Source: RHLJ01 sp963974345 | Lineage (GTDB): Bacteria > Bacteroidota > Rhodothermia > Balneolales > Balneolaceae | Reading direction: 5' to 3' | Length of the DNA stretch: 64,000 bases | Assembly: GCA_963974345.1 (NCBI GenBank) | Contig: CAXBBW010000012.1 | Span: forward strand, 83,399-147,398 | In this document: piece after piece, positions 8,916 through 18,192 of the stretch | Layout of the letters: every line of letters begins with the position of its first letter | Position numbering within the stretch: the stretch's first letter is position 1 | Notes under the pieces: generated by a model | Seen by the model: only the letters and a program-made list of their open reading frames with translations | What the model was told of the DNA's origin: nothing | Databases searched by the model: none | Position numbers and translations under genes: made by a program

Positions 8916-10334
8916 TTGGAATCGAATACTACTAAAATTTGGGGAGAGATAAAGGGAATTCAGTTTGCTCAAAGGATTCTATGTGCTAAAATATTGTGGG
9001 TTACAATAATCTTGTTTGGTTCTTTCCAAACAGTAGAAGCACAAAAGAAACCAACTTGGACTAATGAATTTCCAAACTCTCCCCAATATTATATAGGTAT
9101 CGGAAGTTCTGTTATTTCAGAAAATGATTCTGATTATCAAGACCGAGCAAGAGACATTGCATTAGGTAGGTTAATATCAGGAATCGAAGTGAATGTTTCC
9201 AGTATCTCAGAGGCTACACTTAAAAAAATTGGAGGAGATGTAGAAGATGTTTTTACTTTGATGTCTACATCTGAAGCCCAGCAAACAATTGAAGATTACG
9301 AAACAGTAGATACTTGGCAAAATGAGGATGAGTATTGGGTTTATCTTCGTCTATCTAAAACTGCTTATAACCAGAGGGTGCAAGAAAAAGTAGCCATTGC
9401 ACAATCTCAGGCATATACAGCGTACAAAGATGGGTTGATTCAATATCAAAATGGGAACTATGTAACGGCAATTTCGATACTAGTAAAAGGCTTAGAAGAT
9501 ATATCTCCTTATTTAACCCGAATTAAAAATATCGATCATGATGGAAGCTCTATTAATATTTTTGCGGAGTTAGAAACATCGCTTCAAATTATTTTAGATG
9601 ATTTAAGAATAGAAAATGAGAGCGGACCTACTGAAGTTATGATTGGTCAGCCATCGAAAGAATCATTGAAAGTGAAAATTTCGAATAAAGAAACAGGAAA
9701 TTTGATTGAAGGTCTTCCTGTTGAATTTGAATACATCCGAGGAGATGGCGAACTAAATTCTCCCGTATTCACAAACAAAGTTGGGATATCTGAAGGAAAA
9801 ATAATCAAGACAATTTCAGATGAGAAATTACAGATTATAGCTTCTAAAATATCATTAAAAGCATTCCTTGAGGATAAACAAGATCCGTTAACAGAAAGCT
9901 TAGTAAATAGTTTTAATATTACTGATGTTCGGTATGTATTAAAAGTGAGTGGCACTCCAGTTTTCATAGAATTGAAAGAAATTTTTTTAGGAGATGAAAA
10001 GAAAACAGAATATATAGAATCATTTATTAGAAAAGAGTTTACAGCATCAGGCTTTAGTTTTATTGACGACTTAAACAATGCTGAATATTATATCGAAGTT
10101 GAAACAATATCCAAAAAAGGTTCTGAAACCTACGGGATGTTTTCCTCTACTCTCAACTTCAAGATTTCGGTTACCAGTTTAAAAACAGGAGAAGAGATTG
10201 CTTTTTATTCTCAATCAGATATTAAAGGACGTAGTGATAGCTATGAAAAAGCTGCCATTAAAGCCTTTGAACTTGGAGTGGATTCGCTCGGAAAAAATAT
10301 TTCTAAAGAGTTGATAGAAAAAATAAAAAAATAG
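8916..10334 (+). CDS. LPP20-like envelope protein
   Basis: This 472-residue protein is predicted to be exported. It has a long basic start, a hydrophobic stretch and cleavage near VEA-QK (about residue 42). Residues about 44-155 resemble the LPP20 lipoprotein domain: PxWxxxFPxSPQYYIGIG, then a helix of the ARDIALGRLISGIEV kind, then a late 'EDEYWVYLRLSKTAYNQRV' strand. A helical, TPR-like stretch follows, then a region with VEFEYIRGDGEL that looks like an Ig-type strand domain, and a C-terminal alpha/beta domain. LPP20-like and CsgG-like proteins are often neighbours, which supports both calls. The start is TTG 8916, with AGGAG eight bases upstream. It has no Cys after the signal, so it is not a lipoprotein. 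The biochemical role is unknown. Confidence 0.65.
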   Translation: MESNTTKIWGEIKGIQFAQRILCAKILWVTIILFGSFQTVEAQKKPTWTNEFPNSPQYYIGIGSSVISENDSDYQDRARDIALGRLISGIEVNVSSISEATLKKIGGDVEDVFTLMSTSEAQQTIEDYETVDTWQNEDEYWVYLRLSKTAYNQRVQEKVAIAQSQAYTAYKDGLIQYQNGNYVTAISILVKGLEDISPYLTRIKNIDHDGSSINIFAELETSLQIILDDLRIENESGPTEVMIGQPSKESLKVKISNKETGNLIEGLPVEFEYIRGDGELNSPVFTNKVGISEGKIIKTISDEKLQIIASKISLKAFLEDKQDPLTESLVNSFNITDVRYVLKVSGTPVFIELKEIFLGDEKKTEYIESFIRKEFTASGFSFIDDLNNAEYYIEVETISKKGSETYGMFSSTLNFKISVTSLKTGEEIAFYSQSDIKGRSDSYEKAAIKAFELGVDSLGKNISKELIEKIKK

Positions 10335-10432
10335 CTGCACTGAAATTTTTATTGGATAACTCTATTTCATAAGTCAAACATTGAGTATTCTAAAAGTATA
10401 AACTCAAATTTATTTTTACTTTAGTTCCATTC

Positions 10433-11524
10433 ATGACTTTGTTAATCATTTATTTATTAGTAGCAGTAGGAGTTTCCTTTATTTGTTCAATTCTGGAAGC
10501 TGTTCTATTATCAATAACTCCTTCATTTATTGCGTTAAAGCAGCGAGAAGGCTTAAAGGTGAGCGACTTATTAGTAGAACTAAAGAAAGATATTGATAAA
10601 CCTCTTTCTGCAATTCTTAGTTTAAATACCATTGCGCACACAGTTGGAGCAGCTGGAGTTGGTGCTCAGGCTCAAGTTGTATTTGGAAGTGCATATTTGA
10701 GTATTACCTCCGCTATTCTCACTCTTTTGATTTTGATTTTTTCTGAAATCATCCCAAAAACATTAGGAGCTAACTACTGGAAAGAGTTATCAGGTGTTTC
10801 AGCTAGAGCGATTAAGATTCTTATCTATATTACATATCCATTGGTGCTGCTCTCAAATGGGATTACTAGAAGATTATCTAAAGATGGAGACAATCAAACT
10901 TTGAGTAGAGAAGAGTTTTCTGCAATGGCTGATATTGGAGTTGAAGAAGGAGTGTTTGAAGAAGGAGAATCCAAGATTTTTAAAAATCTGATTCGTTTTA
11001 GTTCTTTGCGTGCGGTAGATATCATGACACCTAGAATAGTAGTCGTTCGATTTAGTAAGGAAACTAAAATCAAAGAAGCGCTGAGCAACAAAGACAACCT
11101 AATTTTTTCGAGATTCCCAGTCTATGAAGAGGGAGAGGAAGATATAGTCGGTTATGTGCTTAAGAATGATTTATATAAAGAGCTTTCTAAAGGAAATGGG
11201 GAATGGGAATTAAGTGAGATAATGCGAAATATTTTAATCTTCCCAGAAAAAGTTCAGCTTAAATTATTCTTCGAAAAAATAATTGAACAGCAGGAGCATA
11301 TTGCAGCAATTGTTGATGAATACGGAGGATTTTCAGGAATTGTAACCATGGAAGATGTGGTAGAAACATTGCTCGGACTAGAAATTGTAGATGAGGCAGA
11401 TACCATTGAAGACATGCAAAAATTAGCACGAAGAAATTGGAGAGAACGAGCTCAAAAAATTGGGATCAACGTTTCTAAAAGTACTGAATCAAAAACTACA
11501 TCTCCAAAACCAGATTCGAAGTAA
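10433..11524 (+). CDS. CNNM/DUF21 and CBS-pair membrane protein
   Basis: This is an inner-membrane protein of the CNNM/CorC (HlyC/CorC) family, which is linked to magnesium and cobalt efflux. Residues 1-140 are the CNNM (DUF21) domain with about four hydrophobic helices and the conserved LNTIAHTVGA and SEIIPKTLGA segments. Residues about 185-320 form a CBS pair, opening MTPR and closing with 'AAIVDEYGGFSGIVTMEDV'. The C-terminal CorC_HlyC domain seen in many relatives is missing; the chain ends about 45 residues after the CBS pair in a Lys/Ser-rich tail. It starts at ATG 10433 and is convergent with the aspartate kinase gene, with only three bases between the stops. The substrate is inferred from the family only. 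Confidence 0.88.
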   Translation: MTLLIIYLLVAVGVSFICSILEAVLLSITPSFIALKQREGLKVSDLLVELKKDIDKPLSAILSLNTIAHTVGAAGVGAQAQVVFGSAYLSITSAILTLLILIFSEIIPKTLGANYWKELSGVSARAIKILIYITYPLVLLSNGITRRLSKDGDNQTLSREEFSAMADIGVEEGVFEEGESKIFKNLIRFSSLRAVDIMTPRIVVVRFSKETKIKEALSNKDNLIFSRFPVYEEGEEDIVGYVLKNDLYKELSKGNGEWELSEIMRNILIFPEKVQLKLFFEKIIEQQEHIAAIVDEYGGFSGIVTMEDVVETLLGLEIVDEADTIEDMQKLARRNWRERAQKIGINVSKSTESKTTSPKPDSK

Positions 11525-11527
11525 ATG

Positions 11528-12892
11528 CTAGTTAAATAACTTTGAATGAATATTTTGTGCTGTTCCAATCAAGTTATCTTCATCAACCACAAAACTAAGA
11601 ATTCGTTTTTCTTTGGTGAATGTGATCATATCTACTTCCTCAGAATTCATTGAAGAGAACACCTTTTTTGTAAGTTCATTCATATTGGAAAAAGTACATC
11701 CGATTAAACTGATCAACCCCTTATCCTGTTCTATGGTAACCGTACCAACCTCTATCAAATCTTTAGAAAGCTTATCAAGTTTTATGGAACTTGATAGGGC
11801 GATAGTAACGGATGCTTCTGTAGTATTGACGGCATCAACCGGAAGTCGAAGTTTTTCTAGCGCTGCAAATACTTTGGTTAAGAATGAGTATCCCATTACC
11901 GTTTCATAGGCACTTACTGTAAGCAAAACCATCTCTTTTTTAAAAGACATTGCTAATACTTCTCTATTGTGATTTGATTCACGAATAATTTTTGTCCCTT
12001 CATCATCAGGCTTAAACATATTCTTTACAAAAACTGGAATGTTCCGTTCTTGCCCCGGTTTTAGTGTAGATGGATGTAGAACTTTAGCTCCGAAGTAAGC
12101 CATTTCTGTTGCATCAAAATAACTAAGTTCGGAGACGGGTTTGGCATCCATGATGAATCTTGGATCGCTGGTATACACTCCACTTACATCTGTCCAAATT
12201 TCTATTGCTTGTGCATTAAGAGCTCCGCCAATTAAACTTGCAGAATAATCCGATCCCTCAAAGCCAAGTGTGGTCGTAGTTCCATTTGGTGCTTCACCAT
12301 AAAATCCGCCAATTATGGGAGTGAATCCGCTATCCAAAACCGTCTCTAATGCCCCACATTTTTGGTTGATCAACCCTCGGTTTGGGTTCGCTTTCCCATA
12401 CTCCGAATCAGTTTTTATAAGTTTTTTGGCATCGATATATTGAGTAAGCATATTCACAGCCAAACCACATTGAGCGAGCAGAAAAGATGAAATTTGTTCA
12501 CCAATTGCTGCAATTGCATCCTTCATACTATCTTCGAGATCACCCTTTTTGGCTACATACTCAAGAAGCTTTTTTAGCTTGTTAATCTTTTCGATCAGTT
12601 TCTTATCACAACTCTCTTTGATCAACGTGTTTTTAGCATGAGGGTGATTCTCAAGGAAGTTATCAACGAGGGTTTGGTGGCGCTCTTGAATAGAATCGGC
12701 AATAGAATATGCATCATCTAGATTTCCAACAGCGGCGAATTTAGCGGCTTCTATAAGCTGCCGTGTAGTTCGAGCGGTAGCAGAGACAATAACAACGGGG
12801 TATTCATACCTCTTTATGATATCCAAAACCTGCTTCCAGGTTTGGTGATCGTTCATTGAGGTCCCGCCAAATTTAAGTACGTGTATATTCAT
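11528..12892 (-). CDS. lysC: Aspartate kinase (monofunctional)
   Basis: It phosphorylates L-aspartate, the first step to lysine, threonine, methionine and diaminopimelate. The N-terminal KFGGTSMND motif is the aspartokinase signature. Residues about 1-290 form the amino-acid-kinase fold, with GFEGSDYSA and 'EIWTDVSGVYTSDPR' visible. Residues about 305-454 are two ACT regulatory domains. The 454-residue length fits a monofunctional class with no fused homoserine dehydrogenase. Feedback by lysine or threonine is likely from the ACT domains but cannot be assigned. The pathway gene lysA lies about 2 kb away on the same strand, past the repeat-like region and a flavoprotein gene, so it is not in the same operon. 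The symbol follows family usage; thrA-type naming is possible. Confidence 0.93.
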   Translation of the reverse strand: MNIHVLKFGGTSMNDHQTWKQVLDIIKRYEYPVVIVSATARTTRQLIEAAKFAAVGNLDDAYSIADSIQERHQTLVDNFLENHPHAKNTLIKESCDKKLIEKINKLKKLLEYVAKKGDLEDSMKDAIAAIGEQISSFLLAQCGLAVNMLTQYIDAKKLIKTDSEYGKANPNRGLINQKCGALETVLDSGFTPIIGGFYGEAPNGTTTTLGFEGSDYSASLIGGALNAQAIEIWTDVSGVYTSDPRFIMDAKPVSELSYFDATEMAYFGAKVLHPSTLKPGQERNIPVFVKNMFKPDDEGTKIIRESNHNREVLAMSFKKEMVLLTVSAYETVMGYSFLTKVFAALEKLRLPVDAVNTTEASVTIALSSSIKLDKLSKDLIEVGTVTIEQDKGLISLIGCTFSNMNELTKKVFSSMNSEEVDMITFTKEKRILSFVVDEDNLIGTAQNIHSKLFN

Positions 12893-13039
12893 GGATAGTA
12901 TTTTAGCAGTTGAAAATAAGGGTTCTGAAATCCGATTAGAAGAGAAAATAATTTTCAGTATAAATTATTCTTAAACTAGTTCAGAATTGTAGATGTTAGA
13001 TGATTTATTGACAGATAGCTTAAACCTACATCCATAGAA

Positions 13040-13390
13040 TGGTGAGCTGAAATATTCATGAAGCCTCGATGCATTCGTAGATGAGAGCTTTTTTTTTGGA
13101 ACCTGTACTGATGAAGATCAGTATCGGCACAAAAGTGAATAGTGATATTAAAGCATTGTCCTTTTGGCTTGATCCAAAAGAACGAAAAGATCAAGACGCT
13201 GGAATCCTGACGCGTTCCCCTTACACTTGCTAAATAATTCCAAAGGTCTATGTTCATTCGGTAGAATGTTGAATGCTCCAGCCGGTGTGGAATTATTTGT
13301 CCTTCGGACACGCTCGTTTAGGCTCACTTGTTTCGCCAGTATTTCAGAGGTCATTTTTAGTACCCTTCTTAAACTGTCAACGAATTATGT
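13040..13390. repeat. Multi-hairpin non-coding stretch, candidate interspersed repeat
   Basis: The 550 bases between the lysC and flavoprotein starts hold no convincing gene. The stretch is dense in perfect short inverted repeats: ACTGAT-GAAG-ATCAGT (13107-13122); CTTTTGG, six bases, CCAAAAG (13161-13180); an overlapping CTTGATC/GATCAAG pair (13168-13195); and TGTCC-TTC-GGACA (13298-13310). Small overlapping open frames occur on both strands. Peptides of this kind recur as dubious hypothetical proteins in many Bacteroidota genomes, to my recollection, which suggests a repeat family rather than genes. Boundaries are approximate. The flanks, 12893-13040 and 13390-13442, show nothing I can identify. 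Confidence 0.4.
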
Positions 13391-13442
13391 GACATCTACA
13401 AGAATGACCTTGTTCCTAAAAGTTGTATGAATAAATTCTATC

Positions 13443-14669
13443 TTGCCAATAAAAATGCAGGTTGCAGTTATTGGCGGGGGCGCCGCAGGATTTTTTAGTG
13501 CCATTTCAGCGAAGACACATCACCCAGATGCCAAAGTTACTATCTATGAAAAATCAGATAAGCTTCTTTCTAAGGTAAAAGTTTCTGGTGGAGGTCGGTG
13601 CAATGTAACTCACCATTGTTTTAAAGTAAGTGAGCTTGTTAAGTTTTACCCAAGAGGAGAGAAACCGCTCAAGAAAGCATTTGGTATTTTTTCACCAACA
13701 GATACTATTTCTTGGTTTCAAGAACGAGGAGTAGAGCTAAAAACTGAAGCTGATGGACGAATGTTTCCAACTACAGATTCTTCACAAACTATTATCGATT
13801 GTTTGATGGGGGAAGTTCAAAAGTTAGGAATAGGAATTAAAACGAAATCAGCCATTAAAAAATTAACCAAAGAAGATGATGGGTATTTAATTGGTTTCAA
13901 GAATGGGGAAACTAAGTTTGCAGATAAAGTAATTGTAGCGACAGGTGGAAGTCCAAGAACTGAGGGATTTAATTGGCTAAGGGAATTAGGGCACACCATT
14001 GAAGAACCCGTTCCATCTCTTTTCACCTTCAATATGCCTAACGAGCGAATCAAAGAATTAATGGGTGTGGTTGCAAACCCTGCTTCTGTTAAAGTGATGG
14101 GAACTAAGCTAAAAAGTTCTGGACCTATTTTAATTACACACTGGGGAATGAGTGGGCCAGCTATTCTAAAACTTTCTGCTTTTGGTGCAAGGGTATTGCA
14201 CGATAGGGATTACCAGTTCAAAGCATTAGTGAATTGGATTGGGGAGAAATCCGAAAAAGAAATTCGAGATGTTTTAGACGAGGTAGTATTTCAAAACCCT
14301 AAGAAGAAAGTGCAGAATGTAAATCCATTTGCATTAGCAGGCCGACTTTGGGAGTTTTTATTGAATAAAATCGAAATTTCAGACGGAATGATTTGGGATA
14401 ACATGGGGAAGAAGAACATCAATCGATTAGTACATGTTTTAATGAATGATGATTACCAAGTCTCTGGTAAAACAACCTTCAAAGAAGAGTTTGTAACTTG
14501 TGGTGGAATTAGTTTACAAGATGTAAACATCAAAACGATGCATAGTAGAACAAGTCCTAATCTCTATTTTGCGGGTGAGGTTTTAGATATTGACGGCGTA
14601 ACAGGTGGATTCAACTTCCAAAATGCATGGACTAGCGGGTTTATTGCTGGTAGGTTGGGTAGGGTTTAG
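13443..14669 (+). CDS. HI0933/YhiN-family FAD-dependent oxidoreductase
   Basis: This is a cytosolic flavoprotein of 408 residues. The N-terminal Rossmann motif is VAVIGGGAAGFFSA (residues 7-20). A family segment VSGGGRCNVTH follows at about residue 50, with ATGGSPRTEG in the middle and a C-terminal 'NLYFAGEVLDIDGVTGGFNFQ' that closes the FAD site. These are hallmarks of the HI0933/BaiN group, whose physiological reactions are mostly unproven; some members are annotated as aminoacetone oxidase or bile-acid dehydrogenases. The start is taken as TTG 13443; an in-frame ATG at 13455 would lose four residues and is equally possible. The stop overlaps the convergent small gene by four bases. Confidence 0.9.
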   Translation: MPIKMQVAVIGGGAAGFFSAISAKTHHPDAKVTIYEKSDKLLSKVKVSGGGRCNVTHHCFKVSELVKFYPRGEKPLKKAFGIFSPTDTISWFQERGVELKTEADGRMFPTTDSSQTIIDCLMGEVQKLGIGIKTKSAIKKLTKEDDGYLIGFKNGETKFADKVIVATGGSPRTEGFNWLRELGHTIEEPVPSLFTFNMPNERIKELMGVVANPASVKVMGTKLKSSGPILITHWGMSGPAILKLSAFGARVLHDRDYQFKALVNWIGEKSEKEIRDVLDEVVFQNPKKKVQNVNPFALAGRLWEFLLNKIEISDGMIWDNMGKKNINRLVHVLMNDDYQVSGKTTFKEEFVTCGGISLQDVNIKTMHSRTSPNLYFAGEVLDIDGVTGGFNFQNAWTSGFIAGRLGRV

Positions 14670-14971
14670 TCTTCTAGTATTGTTGCTCGAACAACATTTG
14701 GTCTATTAATTGCATTTTTAGCATCACTAAGAGTTCTATATTTTGAAATGCTAGTTGTTATTCTACCACCAAAAGTAGAGGTGGTAATTTTCACTTTAAT
14801 TTTTTTCCTTTTTTTATATGATGGAGATTTTAGGATGATCTCTTTTTCTAAAATACTAGATGTTCTTCTCCACCTCTTATTCCCTATTCTTTTTTGAAAA
14901 GGACGTAGGTGTTTTCCCCATTCGCCATTTCTATACTTTCCTTTATGGTACGCCTTTCTATAATTGTTCAT
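14666..14971 (-). CDS. Small basic hypothetical protein
   Basis: I do not recognise this 101-residue protein. It is very rich in Lys and Arg, with no signal peptide, Cys or membrane segment. A basic central part is followed by a Thr/Ser/Gly stretch (about residues 64-75) and a C-terminal half with 'SKYRTLSDAKNAINRPN'. It lies 12 bases downstream of lysA on the same strand, so it is probably transcribed with it. Its stop overlaps the convergent flavoprotein stop by four bases. A nucleic-acid-binding role is possible from the charge but is only a guess. Because it is short, a chance open frame cannot be excluded. Confidence 0.5.
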   Translation of the reverse strand: MNNYRKAYHKGKYRNGEWGKHLRPFQKRIGNKRWRRTSSILEKEIILKSPSYKKRKKIKVKITTSTFGGRITTSISKYRTLSDAKNAINRPNVVRATILED

Positions 14972-14983
14972 TCAAGATGTAAT

Positions 14984-16141
14984 CTATTTCAAATCATCTG
15001 AGAAAACCGCATGAATCCCTTGACGAAGATTGTACTCACTTTTCATTACTTCTCCATAAGCTCCAGCGCTACGAATGGCAAGTAAGTCGCCCCGTTGTAT
15101 TTCAGCTAGATCAATATCTTTACGGAAGGTGTCTGAGCTTTCACAAATTGGCCCAACTACATCGTACTTCTTTATTGGAAGAGTACTAGTTAGTACTTCA
15201 ATCTCGTGAGTGGCTTGATATAATGCAGGACGAATTAGTTCGGTCATACCAGCATCAACTATAGCAAATGTTTTTTCTAACCCTGTTTTGGTGAAAAGCA
15301 CTTGAGTAACTAAACTTCCACATTGGCCAACGACGGATCTACCTAGTTCGAAATGCAAGGTTTGGTGTGGCTTTAGTTTGATGAGTTCTTCAAAGAGATT
15401 AAAATATCGTTCAAAATCGGGAATAGGATTAGAATTTGGATTCTCATAATCGATCCCAAAACCACCACCTACGTTTATTACTTCCAGTTTAAACCCTTGC
15501 TCTTCGAAACGGTTGTTTAATTGATTCGCTCGTTCACATAACTCGCGAAAAGGTTTTAATTCTTGAATCTGAGATCCAATATGAAAGTGAAGACCAATCA
15601 AGTTAATATTCTTCATTAAAGGCAAATCGTGAAGAATTTGCTCTAAATCCTGTCCATTTATTCCAAATTTATTCTCTTTTAGCCCAGTAGTAATATAACG
15701 GTGAGTATTTGCATTCACATTAGGGTTCAATCGTAATGCTACTCGAGCAACGGTTCCCATTTCTTGAGCAAGTTCATTTATCACATGAAGTTCTTGTCCA
15801 GATTCTACATTAAAGCAAAAGATGTCATTCTCTAGACCAAGTTTTATTTCCGAATCTCGTTTTCCAACTCCTGCAAAAGCTATTTGAGAAGCTTTGAAAC
15901 CACAATCTAGCGCTCGTCGAACTTCACCACCACTTACGCAATCAGCATGAAGTCCTGCTTTTCGAATCTCTTCAAGAATTCTAGATTGATGGTTCGCCTT
16001 AAATGCATAGTGGACATGAAATCCTTTTGAAATTCCATGCTTTTCGATTTCAAAAAGCGTAGCGCGAAGTAATTCTAAATCGTAAAAATAAAATGGGGTG
16101 CTTTCCTTTTTAAAGGAGTTAACAACTTTGATTGGAAACAT
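14984..16141 (-). CDS. lysA: Diaminopimelate decarboxylase
   Basis: It converts meso-diaminopimelate to L-lysine, the last lysine step, using pyridoxal phosphate. YAFKANHQ near residue 48 holds the PLP lysine. 'HADCVSGGEVRRAL', HFHIGSQ and 'NVGGGFGIDY' line the barrel, and 'GPICESSDTF' contains the C-terminal active-site Cys. The 385-residue length fits the shorter LysA forms in Bacteroidota. The closely related carboxynorspermidine decarboxylase is less likely because the GPICESSDTF and early CVSGGE motifs match LysA. The gene starts nine bases after the stop of the antiporter gene upstream, so the two probably share a transcript, with the small basic gene downstream. Confidence 0.92.
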   Translation of the reverse strand: MFPIKVVNSFKKESTPFYFYDLELLRATLFEIEKHGISKGFHVHYAFKANHQSRILEEIRKAGLHADCVSGGEVRRALDCGFKASQIAFAGVGKRDSEIKLGLENDIFCFNVESGQELHVINELAQEMGTVARVALRLNPNVNANTHRYITTGLKENKFGINGQDLEQILHDLPLMKNINLIGLHFHIGSQIQELKPFRELCERANQLNNRFEEQGFKLEVINVGGGFGIDYENPNSNPIPDFERYFNLFEELIKLKPHQTLHFELGRSVVGQCGSLVTQVLFTKTGLEKTFAIVDAGMTELIRPALYQATHEIEVLTSTLPIKKYDVVGPICESSDTFRKDIDLAEIQRGDLLAIRSAGAYGEVMKSEYNLRQGIHAVFSDDLK

Positions 16142-16150
16142 TCTTGTGTA

Positions 16151-17986
16151 CTATACCTTTTCTTCGGTTGTTTGAGTTGGTGTCAGTTTTTCTTTATTTG
16201 CTACAGTTAGTGCAATAATAGAATCTCCAGGTTGTGGAGTTGGAGGATTATCAACAGAAAAAGGAATTAATGTTGATTCATCAGCACTTAATACAAAAAT
16301 GGGGATACTATTATCACCATAAAGATTATTGTATTCATTAAAGTTAAATTCATCAGTAATTGGAGTATTACTTACTGTAATATTTGATTTCACGAAATCA
16401 TTAATTGCTTCATGATTTAATTCGTTGGAAAATAGAGTTCTTCCACCGAGAAAATCACTTGATTCTTTTGCTCTTCGTTTTGATGTAGCAGATTGAGCTA
16501 ATTGAAAAACGTTTGATGAACCAAAGTATTCAGCAAAACTAATAGAAGCTAGCGAGTTTACCTCATCATTTGGTGTAAGTGCCATTAAATGTCCAATCCC
16601 ATCTAAACTAATTTCATCCAAGGCATATTCTGAGAGTATGTTACCGTAATAAGTATTTAGTCCACTCTTTCGAGCTTTCGAAATATTCTCCCAATTCGAA
16701 TCGGCGACCAAAACCTTTAGACCAAGTTCTTTGAGAGTTGTCGCAATCATTCTAGACCATTCATGCGCACCAAGAAAAAGCACTCCATTTGGTTTTGGTT
16801 TTGCAACCCCAAGCATTCTAGCAACTGGTAATGCAGAAAGACCATATATAGTCACGGTAGAGATTATTACAATAAAGGTATAGGGTATTAATTGCTCTGC
16901 TATAGCATATCCTTCTTCTTCAAGACGGAGTGCAAAAATGGATGAAATAGCGGCGGCAACAATACCTCTTGGAGCCATCCACGATAAAAAAGCCTTTTCT
17001 TTGAATGTGAGCTGTGAGCCAAAAGTTGCTCCAAAAATAGAAGCGGGCCTTACAATAATGAATAGAGCAAGCAAGAACCAAAGACTGTTTAAGTTAAAAT
17101 ATTCGAGGTGTTCGATTTTTAATCTAGAAGCCAAAAGAATGAAGAGAGTAGAAATTAAAAGGACCTGTAGATTCTCTTTGAATTCAATGATATGTTTTAT
17201 TCGAATCTCTTTTTGATTTGCAAGAATAATACCCATTACAGTAACAGCAAGTAAACCAGATTCATGTTGTAAAGTATTGGATGCAGTAAATACAGAAACA
17301 ACAATCATTAATGTAACTGGGTTTTGCAGATAATCCGGTAGCCAATGCTTTTTCATTGCCAAATACATTATTCCTGCACCAAGAGCACCAAAGAAAGTTC
17401 CATCAACAATAGTAGTAACAATTACAAGTCCCGCTTTTCCAGAAATACTCTCAAACCCACCCGCAAGAATAATTTCAAAGACAAGTACAGCCATCATTGC
17501 ACCAATAGGATCATTTACAATACCTTCCCATTTAATAATAGAACTAGCTGTTTCAGTTGGTCGTACTTGCCTTAGAAGTGGAATTATTACAGTTGGTCCA
17601 GTTACAATAAGAATAGCCCCAAAAAGTACTGAGATTTCAACTCCTAAATCTAAAAACAAATAAGCTGCCACTGAGGCAAGAAACCAAGTAATAGCAATTC
17701 CAATAGTAATGAGCTTTATTACGACTCCTCCTATTTTACGGAATTCAGACATTCTTAAACTTAACCCACCTTCAAAAAGAATTATTGCCACAGAAATAGA
17801 AACAAAAGGACTTAGGAGGTTACCCATAAGAGCGTCTGGATCGATAAATCCTGTAACCGGCCCAGCTATGATTCCAAAGGCGAGTAGCATTAAAATAGCT
17901 GGTAGCTTTGTTCTCCATGCTAGCCACTGAGCCGAAATTCCCAGTGCAATAACACTAGCTAAGCCTACTAATATATGTTCATCCAT
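16151..17986 (-). CDS. CPA1-type Na+/H+ antiporter with TrkA-N domain
   Basis: This is an inner-membrane cation/proton antiporter of 611 residues. Residues 1-390 contain about twelve hydrophobic helices, with 'ILFEGGLSLRMSEFRKIGG', 'GAILIVTGPTVIIPLLRQ', and EGIVNDPIGA carrying the ND pair expected for ion exchange. Residues about 400-520 are a TrkA-N Rossmann domain (GVLFLGAHEWSR, VLVADSN), a likely nucleotide-sensing regulator. The last ~90 residues are a poorly resolved tail that may be a degenerate TrkA-C domain. A minus-strand TATGTTTG (18016-18023) fits the Bacteroidota -7 element about 30 bases before the ATG. Sodium or potassium specificity cannot be told from sequence alone. Confidence 0.88.
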   Translation of the reverse strand: MDEHILVGLASVIALGISAQWLAWRTKLPAILMLLAFGIIAGPVTGFIDPDALMGNLLSPFVSISVAIILFEGGLSLRMSEFRKIGGVVIKLITIGIAITWFLASVAAYLFLDLGVEISVLFGAILIVTGPTVIIPLLRQVRPTETASSIIKWEGIVNDPIGAMMAVLVFEIILAGGFESISGKAGLVIVTTIVDGTFFGALGAGIMYLAMKKHWLPDYLQNPVTLMIVVSVFTASNTLQHESGLLAVTVMGIILANQKEIRIKHIIEFKENLQVLLISTLFILLASRLKIEHLEYFNLNSLWFLLALFIIVRPASIFGATFGSQLTFKEKAFLSWMAPRGIVAAAISSIFALRLEEEGYAIAEQLIPYTFIVIISTVTIYGLSALPVARMLGVAKPKPNGVLFLGAHEWSRMIATTLKELGLKVLVADSNWENISKARKSGLNTYYGNILSEYALDEISLDGIGHLMALTPNDEVNSLASISFAEYFGSSNVFQLAQSATSKRRAKESSDFLGGRTLFSNELNHEAINDFVKSNITVSNTPITDEFNFNEYNNLYGDNSIPIFVLSADESTLIPFSVDNPPTPQPGDSIIALTVANKEKLTPTQTTEEKV

Positions 17987-18192
17987 TTAATCGAATAATT
18001 TTTTTTTCTTTTCTTCAAACATAACACTCTTTTTGTTAACATATAGTGGAACTAAAGGATACCATTTCATATTTAGTTGGTATACAAGTTAGCTCTGTAG
18101 TTCAAAAATTAATCATTATAGAAGCAAAGCATTCCATGCGTGCTTGAGATACAGTGCTAAGCAATATTGTTTAATATTTAAATCTTATTCTT

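Noticed and set aside
12976..13430. Small open frames on both strands (111, 68 and 67 codons) in the lysC-flavoprotein gap
   Set aside because: They overlap each other on both strands within the hairpin-rich stretch and show no protein-like domain. They look like chance frames in a repeat.
18059..18083. ATACCA...TGGTAT inverted repeat before the permease gene
   Set aside because: The half-sites resemble the ATACC-N8-GGTAT dyad, but with arms of six the spacer is 13 (15 between ATACC and GGTAT) and the flanks differ, so it is not counted as a fourth copy.
18122..18145. Stem-loop AAGCA/GCAT before the permease gene
   Set aside because: Two short stems of 5 and 4 pairs are weak evidence for an RNA element, with no match to a known riboswitch.
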